Below are positions 5,709-9,372 of a stretch of DNA of 9,372 nt, in pieces. Position 1 is the first letter of the stretch; every line of letters begins with the position of its first letter. The notes under the pieces were generated by a model. That model saw nothing but the letters and a program-made list of their open reading frames with translations, did no database searches and was not told the origin of the DNA. Source of the stretch: CAZHJG01 sp964533425 (GTDB lineage: Bacteria > Patescibacteriota > Saccharimonadia > Saccharimonadales > UBA4665); the NCBI GenBank assembly GCA_964533425.1, contig CAZHJG010000027.1:1-9372 (forward strand), written 5' to 3'. Both the position numbers and the translations under genes were made by a program.

Positions 5709-6877
5709 AAACCAGCATTGTTTTAACCGGCGGTGGTTCCGGCGGCCACATCACGCCGCTGTTAGCGGTAGCGGCCGAGCTCAAACAGCAGCGGCCTGAT
5801 ACCAAGCTGATTTACATCGGTCAAACCGGCGACAAGCTGGGTGATATCCCGGCCGAACACCCCAGCATCGATGAAGTGTATACGGTGAGGGCAGGGAAGT
5901 TCCGCCGCTATCATGGTGAAGGGCTCAAGCAGGTACTAGACCTCAAGACGCTGTTTCTGAACCTGCGTGACGCGGTGTATGTTCTGATAGGCATTTGGCA
6001 GAGCCGACGTCTGCTCAAGAGACTGCAGCCGGCGGTTGTTTTCATCAAGGGCGGCTTCGTCGGCGTGCCGGTGGGTTTGGCGGCTCGCGGCCTGAAGATA
6101 CCGTACATCACGCACGATTCCGATGCCATTCCCGGGTTAGCTAACCGTATTATTGGGCGCTGGGCGGTTCTACACGCCGTGGCCTTGCCGAAAGAGGTGT
6201 ACGCCTATCCCGCCGACAAAACAGTGACCACCGGCATTCCGTTGCAAGCCAACTTTGTGCCGCTAACAGATAGCTTGTATAAAAAATACCGGCAAGAAAC
6301 AGAAGTGCCCGAGCGCGCCAAGTTTCTCTTCGTCGTCGGGGGTGGTCTTGGTTCGCAGCGCGTCAACCGAGCGGTTGCCCAAGCCGTGCCGCATCTGTTG
6401 CACGAATTCGGCGATCTGCACGTGGTGCAGGTGGCCGGTCGAGCTAATGAAACAGAGGTACGTGAGCTGTATGAGCACGAGTTGACTGCGGGGCAACAGG
6501 GAAGGGTGCGGGTATTTGGCTATATCGACGACGTGTACCGTTACAGTGGCGCTGCTAACGTGGTGATAACCCGGGCTGGAGCCACGAACTTGGCAGAGTT
6601 TGCATTGCAGGGCAAGGCGTGTGTTATTATTCCCAGTCCTTTCCTGACCGGTGGCCATCAGCTTAAAAACGCCAAGGTGCTGGAGGAGCAGGGCGCTGCT
6701 GTTGTGATAGACGAGCAGGTACTCGCCGAGGATCCGAACCGTCTGGCCAAGCAGGTGAGTGAACTGCTGCGGGATGCCAAGCGCCAGCAGGAGCTCGGCC
6801 AGCGTTTGCATACTTTTGCCAAGCCAAACGCTACCAGAGAGCTAGCCGAGTTAATTTTACAACAACTGGATACATAG
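5705..6877 (+). CDS. murG: UDP-GlcNAc:lipid I N-acetylglucosaminyltransferase MurG
   Basis: MurG adds GlcNAc to lipid I at the inner membrane surface, giving lipid II, the substrate of FtsW. The 390 residues are somewhat more than the usual 350-370. GT-B fold signatures: N-terminal GGGSGGH at 9-15; FIKGGFVGVP at 113-122; HDSDAIPGLANR at 137-148; second glycine-rich loop GGGLGSQRVN at 212-221; UDP-GlcNAc-binding TRAGATNLAE at 289-298; and TGGHQLKNA at 315-323. The HDSD element differs from the common HEQN, where the Glu and Asn line the acceptor pocket in characterised enzymes. The start is the GTG at 5705: it places MKTSIVLTGGGSGGH at the N-terminus as in other MurGs, has a Shine-Dalgarno, and overlaps the ftsW stop by four bases (GTGA). 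Upstream in-frame codons belong to a shadow frame of ftsW. Confidence 0.96.
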   Translation: MKTSIVLTGGGSGGHITPLLAVAAELKQQRPDTKLIYIGQTGDKLGDIPAEHPSIDEVYTVRAGKFRRYHGEGLKQVLDLKTLFLNLRDAVYVLIGIWQSRRLLKRLQPAVVFIKGGFVGVPVGLAARGLKIPYITHDSDAIPGLANRIIGRWAVLHAVALPKEVYAYPADKTVTTGIPLQANFVPLTDSLYKKYRQETEVPERAKFLFVVGGGLGSQRVNRAVAQAVPHLLHEFGDLHVVQVAGRANETEVRELYEHELTAGQQGRVRVFGYIDDVYRYSGAANVVITRAGATNLAEFALQGKACVIIPSPFLTGGHQLKNAKVLEEQGAAVVIDEQVLAEDPNRLAKQVSELLRDAKRQQELGQRLHTFAKPNATRELAELILQQLDT

Positions 6878-6892
6878 AGTTTTTTACTTCTT

Positions 6893-7825
6893 ATGAAACT
6901 GTTTCGCAGAGCCGCCAAAACGCCAACCGGCCGACAGCGCTTCAAGGAGTCGGGCGCTCAACTGGGCAGCGCCTTTTCGTACCACGCCTTACGCTCTGAA
7001 CAGGATGTCAGCACCGGCCGCCAGGAACCCCGTCCCGACCGTAGGGCTCAAACGCGCCCATTCTGGCAATTTTGGAGCAAACGGTTTGTTATGGCAGCCA
7101 CCCTGGTGGTCGCCATTGCGGTGTTCGTGAACGTTAGCGTGCTGCTGCCAAGTGCCAAAATCACGCTGTTGGATGGTGCATCAGCAACTAATCCACTCCT
7201 GAGGTCCAACGGTGCGTATCAGCAGGCGGCTGACGCTATTCTGACCAAGTCCGTCTGGAATCGTAACAAGATCACAGTGAACACCGGTGCCTTACGCGCG
7301 GGCCTCTTGAAGCAGTTTCCAGAAATCGACGATGCTAGTGTGAGCCTGCCGCTCTTCGGGCACCGGCCGGTGGTCTACCTGCAGCCTGCGCAGGCAGCGC
7401 TGATCCTGAACGCCAGTAATGGCTCATTTGTGGTCGATACTCGTGGCAAGGCGCTACTATCGGCGTCGGCGTCAGCTTCGTCAACAACCTCTGGCCTGGT
7501 GCAGCTAACAGATCAAGGCGGCTTGACGGTGAAGCTAAACCAGCAGGCCCTGACGGCCCAGGATGTGGCCTTCATCCAGACGATCATTTCACAGCTGAAA
7601 GCCCGTGGTTTTAGCGTGGCCTCGATGACGCTACCGGCTTCGGCCAGCGAATTGGACGTTCAGATAGCCGGCAAGCCGTATTTTGTGAAGTTTAACCTGA
7701 ACAACAGCGACGCCCGGCAGCAGGCAGGGACGTTCCTGGCCACCGTTACGCAACTGGGGCGGCAAAACGTGGCGCCGACGCAGTATGTGGATGTGCGGGT
7801 GGATGGTAGGGCATATTATAAGTAG
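6893..7825 (+). CDS. ftsQ: FtsQ/DivIB-like division protein with POTRA domain
   Basis: A bitopic divisome scaffold expected to bind FtsL. The 310 residues divide into a long basic, polar cytoplasmic tail (1-64), one membrane segment (about 65-85), a POTRA-like region (about 87-168, with ALRAGLLKQFPEIDDASVS typical of the FtsQ alpha/beta hairpin), and a beta domain ending in YVDVRVDGRAYYK at 298-310. That ending closely matches the YxDLRxxGRxYYK-type end of FtsQ/DivIB proteins. A Ser/Ala low-complexity insert lies at 190-200. No Shine-Dalgarno: the leader is the T-rich gttttttacttctt, 15 bases after the murG stop, so it is probably cotranscribed with murG. The family call rests on architecture, the C-terminal motif and gene order; detailed similarity is low. 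Confidence 0.85.
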   Translation: MKLFRRAAKTPTGRQRFKESGAQLGSAFSYHALRSEQDVSTGRQEPRPDRRAQTRPFWQFWSKRFVMAATLVVAIAVFVNVSVLLPSAKITLLDGASATNPLLRSNGAYQQAADAILTKSVWNRNKITVNTGALRAGLLKQFPEIDDASVSLPLFGHRPVVYLQPAQAALILNASNGSFVVDTRGKALLSASASASSTTSGLVQLTDQGGLTVKLNQQALTAQDVAFIQTIISQLKARGFSVASMTLPASASELDVQIAGKPYFVKFNLNNSDARQQAGTFLATVTQLGRQNVAPTQYVDVRVDGRAYYK

Positions 7826-7840
7826 TTTGTCGTTTTTAGT

Positions 7841-7896
7841 GTTGAGGGCTGGAGACTGAGGTCGAAAGCTCAAAGTCCAAAGCTTAAAAGCTGGGG
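7841..7896. repeat. Degenerate heptamer array 4 (NCTNAAG-like)
   Basis: Read in 7-bp steps the stretch is GTTGAGG, GCTGGAG, ACTGAGG, TCGAAAG, CTCAAAG, TCCAAAG, CTTAAAA, GCTGGGG. The middle units (AAAGCTC, AAAGTCC, AAAGCTT from 7865) are the clearest. The unit differs from NAAGATC, but the 7-bp period is the same as in the three dcw spacers. Confidence 0.5.
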
Positions 7897-7909
7897 TGTA
7901 CGCCCCGCC

Positions 7910-7923
7910 GCTACCCTGGTAGT
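7910..7923 (+). terminator. Weak inverted repeat after ftsQ, possible terminator
   Basis: CTACC (7911-7915) and GGTAG (7918-7922) are complementary, giving four pairs plus a G-T wobble closed by a CCTG loop. tcgcATTTTGTT follows. The short stem and interrupted T-run make this a poor intrinsic terminator, but it is the first hairpin in the ftsQ 3' region. Confidence 0.25.
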
Positions 7924-7992
7924 TCGCATTTTGTTCAAGTCACCGTTTTATTTGTGTATGTAAAAAAACTATATAAACATATGGATCAAGGC

Positions 7993-8100
7993 AAAAGTCA
8001 AATTTTTAATGTTTAGGTGAGAAAGGCAGGGGACAAATAATTTGAAAGAAAAGTCAAAAAAAGTCAGGATTTCACGACATTGCTGTGGAAAAGTCAAATT
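7993..8100. repeat. Four direct repeats of AAAAGTCA
   Basis: AAAAGTCAAATT at 7993-8004 and 8089-8100 are identical. AAAAGTCAAA is at 8049-8058 and AAAAGTCA at 8059-8066. The last three copies start 10 and 30 bases apart, that is, on the same face of the DNA helix, as expected for an iterated protein-binding site. A DnaA-box-like TGTGGAAAA (8084-8092, reverse complement TTTTCCACA) overlaps the last copy, but no second box was seen. Confidence 0.55.
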
Positions 8101-8233
8101 GTGTGACAAATCACATCCGGGCACTAGGCGATGGATGGTGACGACTAAGGGCGCATATAGGCTGGTGACTGCATACCAGGCATTAGAACACTTAAGCACG
8201 CGGCGTAGCACAAGCAAGCGCAATTGTTGGTAA
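8042..8233 (+). CDS. Doubtful 63-residue basic ORF
   Basis: Starts at TTG with AGGGGA (8028-8033) eight bases upstream, and ends with TAA. The product is rich in Lys, Arg, Ser and Thr, has an HCCGKVKLC stretch (residues 13-21) followed by His25 that loosely resembles a zinc-binding site, and ends in CW. It matches no family I know. Codon choice (AGG, AAA, TTA) is unlike the CGC/CTG-rich dcw genes, and it lies in the AT-rich repeat-bearing region. It may be a chance reading frame over a regulatory or RNA element, or a transferred small gene. Confidence 0.18.
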   Translation: MKEKSKKVRISRHCCGKVKLCDKSHPGTRRWMVTTKGAYRLVTAYQALEHLSTRRSTSKRNCW

Positions 8234-8255
8234 TATAGGAAAACACTTCCCTATA
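8233..8255 (+). other. Hairpin TATAGGAA / TTCC(C)TATA
   Basis: TATAGGAA and TTCCCTATA pair as eight base pairs with one bulged C around a five-base loop (aacac). It begins at the stop of the doubtful small ORF. It has no T-run and is listed as a structural element of a possible RNA. Confidence 0.4.
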
Positions 8256-8294
8256 GCAGGGGTATCGTTAGTCATCTATAACTCTAATATATGA

Positions 8295-8318
8295 GTCGCA
8301 AAATATACATTGTGCGAC
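8295..8318. other. Inverted repeat GTCGCA-N12-TGCGAC
   Basis: Perfect 6-bp arms at 8295-8300 and 8313-8318 with a 12-base AT-rich centre. It could be a hairpin in an RNA or a dimeric operator. No further evidence separates these readings. Confidence 0.35.
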
Positions 8319-8355
8319 ATCATGTCCATGTGAGGATTCGTACTCTCGCCCGCTC

Positions 8356-8396
8356 GCACGGCCGGATTTATTCCGGCCTGCCACGATTTTTGTTTT
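8356..8396 (+). terminator. Intrinsic terminator-like hairpin, plus strand
   Basis: GGCCGGA (8360-8366) and TCCGGCC (8372-8378) close a TTTAT loop. The stem extends by GCA (8356-8358) with TGC (8379-8381) across a bulged C. Five bases later comes TTTTTGTTTT (8387-8396). The polarity of the T-run makes it a plus-strand terminator. It lies 530 bp past the end of ftsQ, so it more likely ends a separate short transcript from this region than the dcw operon. Confidence 0.5.
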
Positions 8397-8488
8397 AAAA
8401 AAATTCTGTGCCTGCTCCACTACCCACTGCTTTTAGTAAAATGCTTGCCATGCCGGACCCATTGCCCATAATGCTCAAGCCCTGACTT

Positions 8489-8532
8489 TGTTCGCTTTTT
8501 GTCTGCTCAGTCTGCGAACAGTTGTTTGTTCG
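8489..8532. other. Mutually exclusive stems around CGAACA
   Basis: TGTTCGC (8489-8495) pairs with GCGAACA (8514-8520) across an 18-base loop, but the same CGAACA (8515-8520) also pairs with TGTTCG (8527-8532) across a six-base loop. Only one can form at a time. It lies just beyond the stop of the minus-strand gene. Confidence 0.4.
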
Positions 8533-8539
8533 TAAAATG

Positions 8540-8561
8540 TTTAGCTTCAGTTGGGGCTAAA
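8540..8561 (-). terminator. Weak hairpin at the 3' end of the minus-strand gene
   Basis: TTTAGC (8540-8545) pairs with GCTAAA (8556-8561) over a ten-base loop. Read on the minus strand it covers the TAG stop and is followed by CATTTTACG. The short stem and weak T-run make it a marginal terminator. Confidence 0.25.
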
Positions 8562-9207
8562 GATAGACGGCCGCGGCCGGAGCGATAGACTGAAAGGCCT
8601 TGATAGCCTCCATGGCCAATTCGTCGGGGGCCCCTAGCCTGTTGGGCGTAAGCTGGGGCTTAATGTGGTGCAGAAAGATCGTTTCGGTGCTTTCTTGCCA
8701 CGCATACCGATTTGGTTGATAAATGTTGGCCAGGATACAGTCTGGTTGCGCTTCGCGAACCCATTGGAGGTAGCTGCCGAGCGGTTTTAATATGTCGGCA
8801 TGTATGTACGTAACAGGGGTTTGCTTGCGGTCCCGTGACTTTTGAAGCGGTCGGCAGGCGGCAATGTACTTCGCGGCGTTCACGAGCACGAAATCAGCGT
8901 CAACTTCCACTTCGGCTTCAGCGGCGCTGCTTACCTCGTTGGCCCGGCTGACAATATGCATGCCCAGCTTCTGCAGCTGGACAAAGTGCTCCTGGGTTGT
9001 ATCGATGAGGGCCTGCGCGGTCTCGAGATCACGAACCCCAATTTCGGCATCCAGCACGGTGTGGGTGTTTTTATGATAGCGCCTGCCTTGCAACGGTGAA
9101 AACTGCCCAAATTCCTCAGATGCCTGCCAAACCAAGGCAATCGGCACCTCATAGGTGAATTGCTTGTCGAAAGGGTCGCTGCCCTGGGTACCAAGCGTTG
9201 TTGGCAT
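8557..9207 (-). CDS. Unrecognised 216-residue soluble protein
   Basis: I do not recognise this protein. It has no signal peptide or membrane segment and looks like a mixed alpha/beta cytoplasmic protein. Visible: a polar N-terminus, YHKNTHTVLDAEIGVRDLETA around 44-64 (His, Asp and Glu cluster), an Ala/Glu/Val-rich acidic stretch (EAEVEVDADF, 97-106), ADFVLVNAAKYIAACRP at 104-120, YIHADILKPLGSYLQWV at 134-150, and an Ala-rich C-terminal helix. The ATG at 9207 comes nine bases after the stop of the upstream HARE-HTH gene with no Shine-Dalgarno, so the two are probably cotranscribed. GC content and codon use resemble the dcw genes, which supports it as a real gene. Its role cannot be inferred from the sequence alone. 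Confidence 0.8.
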   Translation of the reverse strand: MPTTLGTQGSDPFDKQFTYEVPIALVWQASEEFGQFSPLQGRRYHKNTHTVLDAEIGVRDLETAQALIDTTQEHFVQLQKLGMHIVSRANEVSSAAEAEVEVDADFVLVNAAKYIAACRPLQKSRDRKQTPVTYIHADILKPLGSYLQWVREAQPDCILANIYQPNRYAWQESTETIFLHHIKPQLTPNRLGAPDELAMEAIKAFQSIAPAAAVYL

Positions 9208-9216
9208 AGTATATCT

Positions 9217-9372
9217 CTATTCGGCGAGGGTGTAGGTGGCCTTGGCAACGCGCTTGAACTGCGGCTTGCCCTGGAGGTTCAGGAGGATGGTGGTTTCTTT
9301 GACAAAGCGGCTCTTCAGCACGCGCTTGACGATTTCGTCGCGGTGCAGCGGCTCGCCAGCGTCTTTGAGGAC
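9217..9372 (-). CDS. HARE-HTH winged-helix protein, C-terminal end (partial)
   Basis: Only the last 51 codons are inside the window; the gene continues past the right edge and ends in TAG. The visible part reads VLKDAGEPLHRDEIVKRVL, then a variable middle, then PQFKRVAKATYTLAE. This fits the HARE-HTH fold (as in the RNA polymerase delta subunit RpoE and in restriction and ASXL proteins), whose hallmarks are an aGePLHxxEI opening and an F-x-R-V-x-x-x-T-Y-x-L wing at the end. In candidate-phyla genomes such domains are often fused behind a sigma-70 region 4-like HTH; that N-terminal part cannot be seen here. A role in transcription is likely, the exact family uncertain. Confidence 0.7.
   Translation of the reverse strand, partial: VLKDAGEPLHRDEIVKRVLKSRFVKETTILLNLQGKPQFKRVAKATYTLAE

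Larger units (their letters stand above)
7826..8556. other. 731-bp convergent intergenic region without a convincing protein gene
   Basis: Between the ends of ftsQ (+) and the unknown gene (-). It holds a degenerate heptamer array (7841-7896), a small inverted repeat after ftsQ (7910-7923), an AT-rich stretch with TATAAA (about 7960-7980), four AAAAGTCA direct repeats (7993-8100), a doubtful 63-codon ORF (8042-8233), hairpins at 8233-8255 and 8295-8318, a plus-strand terminator-like hairpin (8356-8396), and alternative stems near the 3' end of the minus-strand gene (8489-8532, 8540-8561). Base composition is clearly more AT-rich than the dcw genes. I found no RNase P, tmRNA, tRNA or SRP signature in it. 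Confidence 0.7.

Noticed and set aside
6263..6811. 182-codon minus-strand frame over murG
   Set aside because: Shadow of murG; its product has no family features.
7893..7906. GGGG-N6-CCCC as a terminator for ftsQ
   Set aside because: Only four pairs and followed by GC-rich sequence without a T-run.
8084..8092. Replication origin suggested by a DnaA-like TTTTCCACA
   Set aside because: Only a single imperfect box, no cluster, and no dnaA/dnaN neighbours in the window.
7969..8223. 84-codon minus-strand frame in the convergent spacer
   Set aside because: No plausible ribosome binding site or domain; composition looks like chance translation of AT-rich DNA.
8326..8352. tRNA or tmRNA 3' end suggested by GGATTCGTACTC
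   Set aside because: The T-loop pattern is imperfect on both strands, no acceptor stem pairs with it, and no CCA or tag-coding stretch is found.
7922..8502. Near-identical 13-mers GTTCGCATTTTGT (7922) and GTTCGCTTTTTGT (8490) as flanks of an inserted element
   Set aside because: One mismatch, T-rich, short, and no transposase or terminal inverted repeats between them; chance similarity is plausible.
9208..9213. TATACT (minus strand) as a promoter for the 216-residue protein
   Set aside because: It abuts the ATG, so transcription would begin inside the gene; the upstream gene ends nine bases away and cotranscription explains expression.

Overview
The window is one end of a division and cell wall (dcw) cluster followed by a convergent, mostly non-coding stretch and an unrelated minus-strand gene pair. 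The organism is probably a member of the Candidate Phyla Radiation (Patescibacteria), with Candidatus Saccharibacteria (TM7) as my best guess. That rests on the reduced cluster rsmH - ftsL-like - ftsI - mraY - ftsW - murG - ftsQ, the divergent MurG and FtsQ, several starts without a Shine-Dalgarno, and a HARE-type winged-helix protein at the right edge. It is inference from gene content, not a database match. TGA is used as a stop (rsmH, ftsI, ftsW), so this is not one of the lineages that read TGA as glycine.

Layout: 28-930 rsmH (16S rRNA methyltransferase). 931-1117 is a spacer with a 19-codon ORF behind a very strong Shine-Dalgarno, a 10-bp hairpin, and a 7-bp tandem repeat. 1118-1465 is an FtsL-like single-pass coiled-coil protein. 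A second heptamer array and a TATAAT box lead straight into ftsI (1524-3302). A third heptamer array, arranged as an inverted repeat, and an extended -10 box lead into mraY (3404-4447). mraY, ftsW (4449-5708) and murG (5705-6877) are tightly packed or overlapping and look translationally coupled. ftsQ (6893-7825) follows closely.

Together these genes cover lipid I synthesis (MraY), lipid II synthesis (MurG), glycan polymerisation (FtsW), crosslinking (FtsI) and the FtsQ-FtsL scaffold of the divisome. The Mur ligases, ftsA and ftsZ are not in the window.

7826-8556 (731 bp) lies between convergent genes and contains no convincing protein gene. It holds a degenerate heptamer array, phased AAAAGTCA direct repeats, several inverted repeats and a plus-strand terminator-like hairpin, so it may encode a separate RNA. 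On the minus strand, 9372-9217 is the C-terminal end of a HARE-HTH protein, and 9207-8557 is an unrecognised 216-residue protein, nine bases downstream of it.

The strongest unexplained signal is the set of 7-bp-period intergenic repeats (unit NAAGATC/GATCTTN). They occur in three successive dcw spacers, and in two of these they stand directly upstream of a promoter that would give a leaderless or nearly leaderless mRNA.
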